A stretch of 64,000 nucleotides of DNA from Gammaproteobacteria bacterium. GTDB lineage: Bacteria; Pseudomonadota; Gammaproteobacteria; Pseudomonadales; Porticoccaceae. The notes beneath the pieces are model-generated. The model was not told the origin of the DNA, searched no databases, and saw nothing but the letters and a program-made list of their open reading frames with translations. The translations under genes and the position numbers were made by a program. Positions 25,282-34,268 of the stretch are shown here, piece after piece (the stretch's first letter is position 1; every line of letters starts with the position of its first letter). The DNA lies in the NCBI GenBank assembly GCA_016708925.1, contig JADJET010000019.1, forward strand, positions 108,438-172,437, read 5' to 3'.

Positions 25282-26880
25282 TCATGCACTGCGATCGCCC
25301 GCCAGCCCGGGCACCGGGGGATGAACGCCAAAAATACGGTCCAGATGGGCTTGCGGCAACGGCCCGGTCACCAGCGACACCCCCGCCGTCACCAGGATGC
25401 AGAAGCCCTCGGCGATTGTGGTGCAGGCAAACGGGTTGTTGGCCTGGCTCGCGACCCAGAACAGCGCCTGCGCCAGTGGATTGCCGTCAACCGCGCCGCC
25501 CGGCAGCCAGGCCTGGCGCAACACCGTAAAGGCAAAGGCGCCGGCAATGAATCCCCACAGCGCGCCCTGCCGGGTCACCCCGCGCCAGAACACGCCGAGA
25601 ATGAGCGGACCCACCAGCGCCGCCATCAAACCGCCCAGACCCACCCAGACCATGAGCGCGATGTTCTGGCCGATCGACGCCCAGGCCAGCCACGCCGCAC
25701 CGATCATGACCACCACCACGCCCCAGCGACTGATGCGCAGGACATTGCGATCCACCTGCTCCGGCGTTGCCTGCGGGTGCAGCAGCGGCACCAGACCACG
25801 GCGATAGATGTCGTTGGCGAACACCTGCGAGATGGAGATCACCAGGCCGTCCGCCGTGGACATGATGGCCGCCAGGATGCCGGCGCCAAACAGTGCCGCC
25901 AGCCAGGCCGGGAACACCTCGATCAGCAGCATCGGAATCGCCTGGTTGGGATCCCCCGGCGCCGTCAGCAGGCGGTCGCCCAGCACGGCGCGGGCCAGCA
26001 GACCACCGAGGATCATCGCGCTCAGCACCAGACCGAATACCAGGCACAGCAGCATGAAGCGGGTATGGCCGACACCCTCGCGCAGCGCCCAGATCTTGTT
26101 GCCGATATGAGGCAGCATGCCAAGCGACACGTGAGCGAGAAAAATGGCGCTCAGATCCCACCAGGAATCGAACAGGGACGAACCGGGATAGAACAGTTTC
26201 ACCGTGTGCGGATCCAGTGCGGCCAGGCGGTCGAGCACACCCCCGAACCCGCCGGGCACCCCGACACCGAACGCGAACAGGCCGATGATCACCGCGGCAA
26301 GCACGAGCATAATGGCGCCCTGGATGCCATCGGTGAGGATGTCGGCGTGCGCGCCCCCGAGCACCACATAGACCAGCAGCACCGCCGCGGTCACCCCGAG
26401 TGCCCAGCCGGCGTCGAGCCCCAACAACTGCTGAAACATCACCAGCCCGGCCAGCAACTGGGCCGCAAGATAGAACAGCAGCACCAGCGAAAACACCGCG
26501 ACCACGATGCGCAACGGATCCGACTGGTAGCGATCGCCTATGAATTCCGGAATCGAGCGATTGCCAAAATGGTGACCGGTGCGCTGGACCTGCTTGAAGC
26601 AGAACCAGATCCCCAGGTAAACGGCGAAGGGGTATACCAGCGCATAGCCCATGGCGGGCATTCCGTAGATGTAGCCGAGCCCGGGAATGCCGAGAAAGGT
26701 GGCGCCGGAAGCCGTGGTCGCGGTCATGGCAAGCCCCAGGAACCACATGCCGTAGCCGTTGCGCGCGGTCGAGAAGTCATCGCTGCCGGTAACACGCCGC
26801 ATGCCCATGTAGCCAAGCCCGAGCATCAGGCCGATGTACAGAATCAAAAACACCCAGGACCAGACCAACAGGGGCGTCAT
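25282..26880 (-). CDS. Sodium:solute symporter (SSS family)
   Basis: A 532-residue polytopic membrane protein with about 13 hydrophobic segments. It opens VWSWVFLILYIGLMLGLGYM and has the SSS-family stretch TATTASGATFLGIPG in the first inverted repeat, plus VLGGAHADILTDGIQGAIM, which aligns with the family's GGxxAVxWTDxxQ motif. It would take up a small organic solute with sodium. The substrate cannot be read from sequence; the family covers sugars, amino acids, pantothenate and carboxylates. Confidence 0.85.
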   Translation of the reverse strand: MTPLLVWSWVFLILYIGLMLGLGYMGMRRVTGSDDFSTARNGYGMWFLGLAMTATTASGATFLGIPGLGYIYGMPAMGYALVYPFAVYLGIWFCFKQVQRTGHHFGNRSIPEFIGDRYQSDPLRIVVAVFSLVLLFYLAAQLLAGLVMFQQLLGLDAGWALGVTAAVLLVYVVLGGAHADILTDGIQGAIMLVLAAVIIGLFAFGVGVPGGFGGVLDRLAALDPHTVKLFYPGSSLFDSWWDLSAIFLAHVSLGMLPHIGNKIWALREGVGHTRFMLLCLVFGLVLSAMILGGLLARAVLGDRLLTAPGDPNQAIPMLLIEVFPAWLAALFGAGILAAIMSTADGLVISISQVFANDIYRRGLVPLLHPQATPEQVDRNVLRISRWGVVVVMIGAAWLAWASIGQNIALMVWVGLGGLMAALVGPLILGVFWRGVTRQGALWGFIAGAFAFTVLRQAWLPGGAVDGNPLAQALFWVASQANNPFACTTIAEGFCILVTAGVSLVTGPLPQAHLDRIFGVHPPVPGLAGDRSA

Positions 26881-26950
26881 GCCTACCTCAAGTGAACAGT
26901 CGTTGATAACACGCGATGCACGCGCAGACGGGCTTCAGGTCGTTGCCGGG

Positions 26951-28201
26951 TCAGGGTTTCAGTGCCGGCACCACTTCGGGAAACTCCCGCCGGGCGTGCC
27001 AATCGAGCCCGAGAGCACCGCCCAGCATTCGCCAGTAGAGGAACGGCAGATAGTATTTTTTCAGCCACCAGTACATGCGCCGCGGAATGCGCGGATCGAG
27101 GGGAAAACTGGGCGCGACGACGCCGTCGTAAAGAAACTCGGCGAGCATGATCTTGCCTTTGGAGGTGGTGAGCGGGCAGGAGGCATAGCCGTCGTAGCTT
27201 TTGGTCTCGCCTTTGCCATGGAGCAGTTGCAGCAGGTTGGCGACGGCGACCGGCGCCTGGCTGCGCACCGCCGCCGCGGTCTTGCTGTTGGGTGTCGTGG
27301 TGCAGTCGCCAAGCCCGAACACATTCTCGAAGCGGGTGTGGCGCAAACTGTATTTGTCGACGCTGACCCAGCCCGAGGCGTCCGCCAGCGGACTCGCCTT
27401 GATGAAATCCGGCGCCGACTGCGGCGGCACCACATGGAGCAGGTCGAATGGCTGCTCGATGCGCTGCTTGCTGTCGCCGCTGGTCACCTCGAAGGTGGCG
27501 CGCCGCGCGGCGCCGTCCACCGCCACCAGGTTGTTACTGAAGTGCGGCTGGATGCCGTAGTGGGCGACCACCTCGTCGAGCGCCCTGGCGTAGAAAGGGA
27601 TTCCAAACATCGCCGGCCCCGGCGTGAAGAAATGCATCCGGGTGTCGACGCGCTCACGCCGACAGTGATCCGCCGCCAGATAGAGGATTTTCTGCGGCGC
27701 GCCGGCGCATTTGATGGGCATCACGGGCTGGGTGAACAGCGCCTGCCCACCGCGCAGGTTGCGGATGCACTCCCAGGTGTAGGGCGCGAGATCGTAGCGG
27801 TAATTGCTGGTCACGCCGTTTTTCCCGAGCGTCGCCTCCAGTCCTTCGATGCGACCCCAGTCGAGCTGGAGTCCGGCGGCGACGACCAGATAGCGGTATT
27901 CCACCCGCGCGCCGGATGCGAGTTCGACGCGGTTGTGTTCCGGATCGAAACCGGCGGCGCGCTCCCGGATCCACGTCACCCCGGCCGGCATATGGCGCGC
28001 GGTGTCGCGCCGGGTCTTCTCGATCGCGTAAGCGCCGCCGCCCACCAGGGTCCAGGCCGGCTGGTAATAATGGTGTTCGGAGGGTTCGATAACGGCGATA
28101 TCGAGATCCGCCTGGGCGGCCTTCAGCAAAGCGGCCACGGTCAGGCCGGCGGCGCCGCCACCAACGATGACCACGACATGGCGCGAGATGGGTTCATTCA
28201 T
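26951..28201 (-). CDS. sqr: Sulfide:quinone oxidoreductase
   Basis: A 416-residue FAD enzyme that oxidises sulfide and passes electrons to quinone at the membrane. It shows the FAD dinucleotide fold VVVIVGGGAAGLTVAAL, the HHYYQPAWTLVGGG motif of SQRs, active Cys165 in MPIKCAGAPQKILY and Cys342 in YDGYASCPLTT. The set resembles the two-cysteine type found in mitochondria (human SQOR) more than the three-cysteine bacterial type. The second FAD motif FGLGDCTTTPNSKTAAA is intact. The ATG at 28201 follows AAGGAG. It is divergent from a SulP transporter gene, consistent with sulfur handling. Confidence 0.88.
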   Translation of the reverse strand: MNEPISRHVVVIVGGGAAGLTVAALLKAAQADLDIAVIEPSEHHYYQPAWTLVGGGAYAIEKTRRDTARHMPAGVTWIRERAAGFDPEHNRVELASGARVEYRYLVVAAGLQLDWGRIEGLEATLGKNGVTSNYRYDLAPYTWECIRNLRGGQALFTQPVMPIKCAGAPQKILYLAADHCRRERVDTRMHFFTPGPAMFGIPFYARALDEVVAHYGIQPHFSNNLVAVDGAARRATFEVTSGDSKQRIEQPFDLLHVVPPQSAPDFIKASPLADASGWVSVDKYSLRHTRFENVFGLGDCTTTPNSKTAAAVRSQAPVAVANLLQLLHGKGETKSYDGYASCPLTTSKGKIMLAEFLYDGVVAPSFPLDPRIPRRMYWWLKKYYLPFLYWRMLGGALGLDWHARREFPEVVPALKP

Positions 28202-28371
28202 GAGACAGCTCCTTGTTTGCACTGATGGATGCCTGCGTAACCGACCGGCTTGCAGCCTTGATTAATAAAAATCTAATATAACCAATACATCCACCATTCT
28301 TGATTCTGATTCTAAGGCGTCCGGGGCCCGGGTTTCATCTCCGCGCCACTTTACCCGAGCGGAGGTTACCC
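28202..28371. promoter_or_regulatory. Divergent promoter region between sqr and the SulP gene
   Basis: About 170 bases separate the two starts. The middle (about 28258-28315) is sharply AT-rich against the surrounding GC-rich DNA and must carry both promoters. I do not recognise a specific operator. Confidence 0.5.
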
Positions 28372-30135
28372 ATGGCAGCCAATGACGCCACACGCCAAGC
28401 GAATCCCTGGCTGCTCCGTTGCCGCCGGGCATTGCCCTTGTGCGCGGATCTGCGCACCCTGGACCGCCACGGCCTGATCCAGGACCTACTGGCCGGCACC
28501 ATCACCGCCATTCTGCTGATCCCGCAGGCACTGGCCTACGCCCTGCTCGCCGGACTGCCCCCGGAGGTGGGACTCTACGCCAGTATCGTCCCGCCATTGG
28601 TCTATGCACTGCTGGGCACGAGTCGCACCCTGGCGGTGGGGCCGGTGGCGGTGGCCGCCGTGATGGTGGCCGCCGCGCTGACGCCCTATGCGGGTGGCGA
28701 CCCGGACAAGTACCTCACCGGTGCCATGATTCTGTCCGCCCTCACCGGAGCGATTCTGCTGGCGCTGGGGCTGTTGCGGCTGGGCTGGCTGACCGCGTTC
28801 ATCAGCCACCCGGTGCTGTCGGGTTTCACCACGGGCGCGGCGATCTTCATCATCGGCACCCAATTGGCTGCGCTCAGCGGCATTGCGGTGGCGCGGGATG
28901 CCGATTTTTTCGGTGTATTGGCAACCGTAGCGCGGCAGATCAGCCATATCAATTCGATCACCACCGGCTTCGGCTTCGCGGCAATGGCATTGCTGCTGTT
29001 CGCGCGCCAACCCCTGGTACGGCTGCTCACCGCGCGCGGCGTCAACCCCCAGACCGCCGCGATTCTCGGTCGCACCGCACCCCTGGTCGTGGTTGTCGCC
29101 GCGATTCTGGCCGCCGCCCTGCTGGACGTACACGGCCGCTCGGGTGTGGCAGTGGTGGGCGCGGTTCCGGTGGGTCTGCCTGAATTGCGACTGGATTTTC
29201 TCGCCCAGCCCGGCTGGCTCGTGCTACTGCCATCCGCCGCACTGATCGCGCTCATCGCCTATGTGGAGAGCATCTCGGTTGCCAAGGCACTGGCGTTCCG
29301 CCGCCGCGAGCGCATCGATCCGGACCAGGAATTGCGCGCTCTGGGGGTCACCAATATCGTCGCCGCCTGCGCCGGTGCCATGCCGGTGGCTGGCGGCTTT
29401 GCCCGCTCCATGGTGAATTTCGACGCCGGCGCCCGCACCCAGGTCGCCGCCATCATCACTGCATGCTGGGTAGCGCTCGCTGCGCTGCTGTTCACCGGAC
29501 TGCTCACCGATCTGCCCAAAGCGGTGCTGGCCGCGATCATCGTGGTCGCGGTGTGGCAGCTCATCGACTTCGCGGGGTTGCGCCACACCTGGCGTTACGA
29601 CCGTGGCGACGGTGCAGCCCAGGGCGCGACCCTGATCGGGGTGCTGGTATTCGGCATCGAGCTCGGTCTGCTGATCGGCGTGGGATTGGCGCTGGTACTG
29701 TTCCTGTACCGCACCAGCCGCCCCCATATCGCCGTGGTGGGGCGGATTGCCGGCACCGAACATTTCCGCAACATCCACCGCCATGTGGTCGAGACTTGGC
29801 CCGGCCTGTTGCTGGTACGAGTGGACGAAAACCTGTACTTCGCCAATGTGCCCAAGGTCGAATCCGAATTGCAGAATCTGGTGGTCGACCGGGAAGGCTT
29901 GCACGATTTGGTACTGATTTTCTCCGGCGTCGCCTATATCGACGCCAGCGCCCTGGAGATGCTGGAGAATTTCGAACTGGGACTCGCTACGGCGGGAGTC
30001 CGCCTGCATCTGGCAGAAGTGAAGGGGCCGGTACTCGACCGACTGCGCAACAGCGAACTCTTGACCCGTCTGGGCGCGGAACGCATGCATCTTTCCACCG
30101 AGCAGGCCGTCGCCGCCCTTGCCGCGACGCGCTGA
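28372..30135 (+). CDS. SulP-family anion permease with STAS domain
   Basis: A 587-residue transporter. The membrane part begins DLLAGTITAILLIPQALAYA and carries SRTLAVGPVAVAAVMVA and GFTTGAAIFIIGTQLA, typical of SulP sulfate/bicarbonate transporters. A cytoplasmic STAS domain follows (about 460-580, with VAYIDASALEMLENF). The ATG at 28372 is preferred over an earlier frame start because CGGAGG precedes it. Facing sqr, it may import or export sulfate or another sulfur anion (inference). Confidence 0.88.
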   Translation: MAANDATRQANPWLLRCRRALPLCADLRTLDRHGLIQDLLAGTITAILLIPQALAYALLAGLPPEVGLYASIVPPLVYALLGTSRTLAVGPVAVAAVMVAAALTPYAGGDPDKYLTGAMILSALTGAILLALGLLRLGWLTAFISHPVLSGFTTGAAIFIIGTQLAALSGIAVARDADFFGVLATVARQISHINSITTGFGFAAMALLLFARQPLVRLLTARGVNPQTAAILGRTAPLVVVVAAILAAALLDVHGRSGVAVVGAVPVGLPELRLDFLAQPGWLVLLPSAALIALIAYVESISVAKALAFRRRERIDPDQELRALGVTNIVAACAGAMPVAGGFARSMVNFDAGARTQVAAIITACWVALAALLFTGLLTDLPKAVLAAIIVVAVWQLIDFAGLRHTWRYDRGDGAAQGATLIGVLVFGIELGLLIGVGLALVLFLYRTSRPHIAVVGRIAGTEHFRNIHRHVVETWPGLLLVRVDENLYFANVPKVESELQNLVVDREGLHDLVLIFSGVAYIDASALEMLENFELGLATAGVRLHLAEVKGPVLDRLRNSELLTRLGAERMHLSTEQAVAALAATR

Positions 30136-30136
30136 G

Positions 30137-31321
30137 ATGGCATCGGCTCCCGCATCGGGCAGACCGCGGCGGCGCCTGCGGCGCATCGTTGCCGCGGCCG
30201 TGCTGGGAGCCCTGGCGCTCGCCGCACTGGCCGGCATGCCGGCGGTTCACCGCGGCCATGAGGCGTTGCTGATCCTGCTCGATATCCAGGCCGGCGCGGG
30301 CCCGAGCCGCCTGAAACACCATACCCGGGACCCGGTGCGCAGCGCAGCCGATTTCCGCATCGAGGGTCGCGACCACCAGGCCGATCATTACCAGCCCGCG
30401 GACCGGGCGCCGCGCGCCACCCTGGTGCTGCTCCACGGACTGACGCCCGCGGGGCGGCGCGAGCCGCGTCTGGTGCAGTTCGCCACCACCATGGCCCGCG
30501 CCGGGTTCCGCGTCGTGGTGCCGGACCTTCCGGGAATGCGTTCACTCTCTGTCGGAACCGAAGACATTCGCGATATCACCGACACCCTGCGCCAGGTGCT
30601 GGACCCGGAAGCGGATCTCGACTGCAGCTCCGTGGGATTGATGGCCTTCAGCTTCGCGGTTGGCCCCGCGCTGATCGCGGCGCTCACGCCCGAAATACGC
30701 GAACGCGTGGCGTTCGTGGTCGCCGTGGGCGGCTACTACGACCTCGCCGACGCCATCACCTATGCCACCACCGGCTACGACCCCATTTCGGGACAGCGCG
30801 GCACGCTCCCGGCGCCGGAAGGAAAATGGTGGTTGCTGCAAAGCCAGAGCCAAAGACTGACGCGACCGGAGGATCGCGCGCTGCTCGATGCCCTGGCACA
30901 GCGGCGGATGCGCGATCCGACCGCGGCGGTAGACGATCTCCTGTTGCAACTGAGCCCTGACGGGCGCGCGGTTCATGCGCTGGCCGCCAACACCGATCCG
31001 GAGCGCGTCAGGGAGCTCATCCGCCAACTACCGGCGGCAATTCGCGATCAACTGCGCGCGCTGGACCTGTCCCAGCAGAACCTGGAAGCGCTGCGCGCGC
31101 ATCTGCTGCTGATTCATGGCCGCGACGACAACGTCATCCCGGTGGGACACAGTCGGCGCCTGCTGGCGCGGTTGGGAAAAGATCGGGCGAGCCTGTTCGA
31201 ACCGCGCGGCCTCGATCATGTCGATGTCACACCCGGGTTGCGCGATACCTGGCAGCTCTGGCAGGCGACCCGGGAATTGCTGTGGCTGGCCGATGGCCGC
31301 GCGCGCGAACCTGCCTGTTGA
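30137..31321 (+). CDS. Membrane-anchored alpha/beta hydrolase-like protein
   Basis: A 394-residue protein with an N-terminal hydrophobic anchor (VAAAVLGALALAALAGMP) and an alpha/beta-hydrolase fold: oxyanion loop LVLLHGLTPAG, acid region HGRDDNVIP and histidine region GLDHVDV. The nucleophile elbow reads MAFSFAVG, so the flanking glycines of GxSxG are replaced by Ala. Activity may persist but is not assured. The start lies one base after the SulP stop, so the two are probably co-expressed. Confidence 0.7.
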   Translation: MASAPASGRPRRRLRRIVAAAVLGALALAALAGMPAVHRGHEALLILLDIQAGAGPSRLKHHTRDPVRSAADFRIEGRDHQADHYQPADRAPRATLVLLHGLTPAGRREPRLVQFATTMARAGFRVVVPDLPGMRSLSVGTEDIRDITDTLRQVLDPEADLDCSSVGLMAFSFAVGPALIAALTPEIRERVAFVVAVGGYYDLADAITYATTGYDPISGQRGTLPAPEGKWWLLQSQSQRLTRPEDRALLDALAQRRMRDPTAAVDDLLLQLSPDGRAVHALAANTDPERVRELIRQLPAAIRDQLRALDLSQQNLEALRAHLLLIHGRDDNVIPVGHSRRLLARLGKDRASLFEPRGLDHVDVTPGLRDTWQLWQATRELLWLADGRAREPAC

Positions 31322-31380
31322 GCGAGCCGGCCATTAACCGCCGGTTCGGCTGATCGTCCGCAACGATCTCCGCGGAACTC

Positions 31381-31500
31381 TCAACAATTGCCTTTCTTGG
31401 CCTGTCCGGGCGGGCAGAAACGACTGCCATGACGATGGTTGTCTGCATGGTAATGTCCACCATCGTCATGCCGGTCGCGGTAATGATGGTCGCGAAAGAT
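31381..31500 (-). pseudogene. Fragment of a histidine-rich CigR/RcnB-like periplasmic protein
   Basis: On the minus strand a short frame, preceded by an in-frame stop, is very rich in His and Asp (DHHYRDRHDDGGHYH) and ends RFCPPGQAKKGNC. That ending is typical of small periplasmic RcnB/CigR-type proteins. No start or signal peptide is in frame, so this looks like the surviving 3' end of a broken gene. The rest of the 31322-31559 gap shows nothing. Confidence 0.4.
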
Positions 31501-31559
31501 TCATCTACTACCCAATCACAACGGCGCCGGCGTGGGGGTTGTCTCACAACCTCGGCAAC

Positions 31560-31997
31560 CTACTTACGAACCCAGCCGTTTGCGCCTTCCACCCACCAGC
31601 CTTGCGGAGCACGTTCGATGAAGCGTGCGGCGAAGGTGGCGCGGATATCCGCTTCCCACTCGGGGTGGTTGTTGGCACGGGCAATTTCGCGGTAGAGCGC
31701 GGCGCGGTCGGCGTTCTCCGCCGCGATCAGCCCATTGACCCGGCCGCGCTGGGGCAGCGCCACTTGTGCGGCATCGCGCAACACCAGATTGCCGCTGGCC
31801 GCCTGACCCACCGCGCCGGACTCGTAAAACGGCGTCAACTCGGTGTGGCGCGCCTTCATCGCATCGGTCAGCGCGCGGATGGCCGGGGTGTCGATATCGA
31901 GGTTGGCCTGGGCGAACGCCAGCCCTGTCGTCAGTGCAAATACCAATGCGGCGAGAATGCGCGATGGCTTTTCGAGGTGTCCTCGAACCCGATTCAT
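31560..31997 (-). CDS. ydbL: YdbL-like (DUF1318) periplasmic protein
   Basis: A 145-residue exported protein: signal peptide to about ALTTGLAFAQA, then the DUF1318 core with YESGAVGQAASGNLVLRD and ERAPQGWWVEGANGWVRK. YdbL is encoded with YdbH and YnbE, which form an envelope-spanning lipid-transport assembly with it. The start overlaps the ynbE stop by four bases (ATGA), and GGAGAAACACA precedes it. The gene order matches Escherichia coli ydbH-ynbE-ydbL. Confidence 0.88.
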   Translation of the reverse strand: MNRVRGHLEKPSRILAALVFALTTGLAFAQANLDIDTPAIRALTDAMKARHTELTPFYESGAVGQAASGNLVLRDAAQVALPQRGRVNGLIAAENADRAALYREIARANNHPEWEADIRATFAARFIERAPQGWWVEGANGWVRK

Positions 31998-32188
31998 TGT
32001 GTTTCTCCAGTTTTTTCGGCCCCGGCAGAAGGTGGCTGAGCATCTTTCCGGAGCTGCCAGACCTCATCGATCACCCGATCCGCCGCCCGCTCGGCCGCGG
32101 CGGCAGGGAAGTAGATGTTGATGGTAACGCAGGCCGCCAGGACGCCGGCCATACCCGTTACCCAGGCAACCTTACCGACAGTTTTCAT
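31994..32188 (-). CDS. ynbE: YnbE-like small lipoprotein
   Basis: A 64-residue lipoprotein. The lipobox MAGVLAAC is followed by VTINIYFPAAAAERAADRVI, the strongly conserved YnbE core. It should sit in the outer membrane and link the YdbH bridge to it. AGAGGAAACCGG precedes the ATG. It overlaps ydbL and lies 35 bases after ydbH. Confidence 0.88.
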   Translation of the reverse strand: MKTVGKVAWVTGMAGVLAACVTINIYFPAAAAERAADRVIDEVWQLRKDAQPPSAGAEKTGETQ

Positions 32189-32223
32189 CCGGTTTCCTCT
32201 ACGCTCCGCAAAAAGCATCCCGC

Positions 32224-34200
32224 TTATTCCACAACCGGTGCCGTCTCGACCGCGGTCACACGACCCAAGCGGGTAATCAGCTCGTCCCAATCGACGCGGC
32301 GATTGTAGCCGACCACATCCAGGGCCGGGATGCCGCCGCCCTGGATGATCAGGAAGCCGCCATCGGGTCGGGCGCGCCCGGACTCGATCCCATCCATCCG
32401 GCATACGCCATTTTTCAGCACACAGGACAGTCCGATGCGCCGATAGCCGAAACTGTCGAAGTACTTCAACACGCTGCGCTGGATGGCGTTGACAACGCCG
32501 GCGCCGCCGAGCGTGCCGATGTTCTGCACGGCACGCTGACTGATGCGGCGGCGGTAGCGCCCGGGACTGCTCTCGACACGAGCCTCGAAGCCTACCGGCC
32601 GCCAATTCGCGAGTTCGAGGCGATGTATCCGGGCGTCGATACGGCCCGTGATACTGCCGAAGTCGAAGGAGTCGGTGAGCATGCCGAGATCGATACCCTG
32701 CGCCTTCATTTCGGCGCGTGCATAGGCACCGACACCGAAAGGCTCGATCAGGCGCAGGTCCGTGATGGCGATGGCGCCGTCGAAAATGGCAATGACGATT
32801 TCACCGTCGGCGGCGATCTCTCCCGGTCGCACCCGCACCCGGGGCAATACTGCCGACAGCGCCCCGCCCATGACCGGCAGCCCCAGGGCCGCCGACAGCC
32901 TGGGCATGGCGATGGGATCGATCGCCGCGCGGCCCTCCCCGTACCAGCCGCCGGCTTCACGGTGCCATGCGAGGTCCTCCAGGCGCAGCCTGCCGTCCAA
33001 CACCGGAATGACGACGGGTTCGACGGTCGCGGATTCAGTGTCGGCCCGCGCGGCGATGCCGAACGCACCGAAGTAGAGCGCCTGCCAGCGCCCACCGGAG
33101 ATGTCGAGCTGCACCGATCCGGAGCCGCCGTCGCGCCAGGACAGCACCCCGTTCGCAGGCCCCAAGACGAAATCGAATCCCGAGTGCCCAATGCTGACTC
33201 CGGCGAGCTCGGCTGCCACTGTGGTGAGCCGACCCATCGCCAGCGTCGCAGTTGCGTGCGCGCGGCCCTCAAAAGTCAGCTTGTCCGCCAGGGCCGGCGC
33301 CAGCAGGGGCGCCAGAAAGCGCGGGCCGAACACAGCGAGATCCTCCGCTTCGACCGCCAATTCCATGTCCCCGATAGCGAAGGAGGCGAGCGAGAGATCG
33401 CCACGGGCGCGCACGACACCGACTCCGGCCATGGCAATATCCATGTTTTCGACTCTGATCCGATCGGCAGCCAACACGCCTTGCGCCGCCAACCTTGCCG
33501 GGGCGGGGACATAGATCGGATGAACGTAGAGCCCCCCCTGGCGCCAGTCCAGTTGCGTCTTCCAGTTCCAGCCGTCGGCGACAGGTTGCGCACTCGCGAC
33601 CAGATCCAGCGCCAGTGCTTCGCCGGCCTGCCGTCCGTCACCGCTGGAAAAAGCGCCGTTGGTCAGCGTGCAGGCGAGTTCTGCGGGTATCGGCCGGGCG
33701 TTTACGGGCACTTTCAGCGCACAGTCGACCGTCCCCTTCGGGCTCAAGGCGGCAAAGTCCGGCAGCCAGGGTTTGAGGAACTTGAGATCGAAACCATTGA
33801 TGCGGATCGTCAGGCCGTCCGACACCAGTTCGGCCGCCAGTCGGCCGCCGCCCGCCAGACCCACCGTCAACTGCCCGCTTTTGCCATCCGGACTCATGGC
33901 GAACTCGGCCCGCGCGTCGCTCAGAGGTTCCGGCGCGCGCAACGATCCCCGCTTGCAGCGGATCTGTTCCGCGTTCCACTCGAAGACGGCACAGCGCAGT
34001 TCCAGCCCGCGCACCGACACACTGCCCAGCGTCAACGCTCCGATATCGACAGTGGCGCTGCCCTCGCTCAGGCGAATCTTGAGGTCATCGAGCACCAGCC
34101 CCGGATACTGAATCCGCCCGATCCCCAGCACAACCGACCAGGGCTGTGGTGCGGAACCACCCGCTGTGGTGGCCGCCAACAGCGCAGCCGTGAACGCCAC
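32224..34200 (-). CDS. ydbH: YdbH-like AsmA-family lipid-transport bridge
   Basis: A 658-residue beta-rich protein read from GTG 34200. The N-terminus is a hydrophobic segment (VAFTAALLAATTA) and the body is repetitive AsmA-like beta sheet. The C-terminal part (YFDSFGYRRIGLSCVLKNGV, FLIIQGGGIPALDVVGYNRR) matches YdbH-type endings. It is shorter than the 879 residues of E. coli YdbH. No ATG, GTG or TTG lies in frame further upstream, although the hydrophobic stretch extends a few codons before 34200, so the true start is uncertain. It is followed by ynbE and ydbL as expected. Confidence 0.82.
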   Translation of the reverse strand: MAFTAALLAATTAGGSAPQPWSVVLGIGRIQYPGLVLDDLKIRLSEGSATVDIGALTLGSVSVRGLELRCAVFEWNAEQIRCKRGSLRAPEPLSDARAEFAMSPDGKSGQLTVGLAGGGRLAAELVSDGLTIRINGFDLKFLKPWLPDFAALSPKGTVDCALKVPVNARPIPAELACTLTNGAFSSGDGRQAGEALALDLVASAQPVADGWNWKTQLDWRQGGLYVHPIYVPAPARLAAQGVLAADRIRVENMDIAMAGVGVVRARGDLSLASFAIGDMELAVEAEDLAVFGPRFLAPLLAPALADKLTFEGRAHATATLAMGRLTTVAAELAGVSIGHSGFDFVLGPANGVLSWRDGGSGSVQLDISGGRWQALYFGAFGIAARADTESATVEPVVIPVLDGRLRLEDLAWHREAGGWYGEGRAAIDPIAMPRLSAALGLPVMGGALSAVLPRVRVRPGEIAADGEIVIAIFDGAIAITDLRLIEPFGVGAYARAEMKAQGIDLGMLTDSFDFGSITGRIDARIHRLELANWRPVGFEARVESSPGRYRRRISQRAVQNIGTLGGAGVVNAIQRSVLKYFDSFGYRRIGLSCVLKNGVCRMDGIESGRARPDGGFLIIQGGGIPALDVVGYNRRVDWDELITRLGRVTAVETAPVVE

Positions 34201-34268
34201 TGTCAGTGCGGCAAGTGCCCGGGCCGGCCGCCGGTGATGTGTCCGCCCGGGAGCAGGATTGGCCGGAT

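Noticed and set aside
24766..26895. A 709-codon plus-strand frame rich in His, Gln and Arg
   Set aside because: Antisense to the EVE and symporter genes; the odd composition is what reversed transmembrane codons give.
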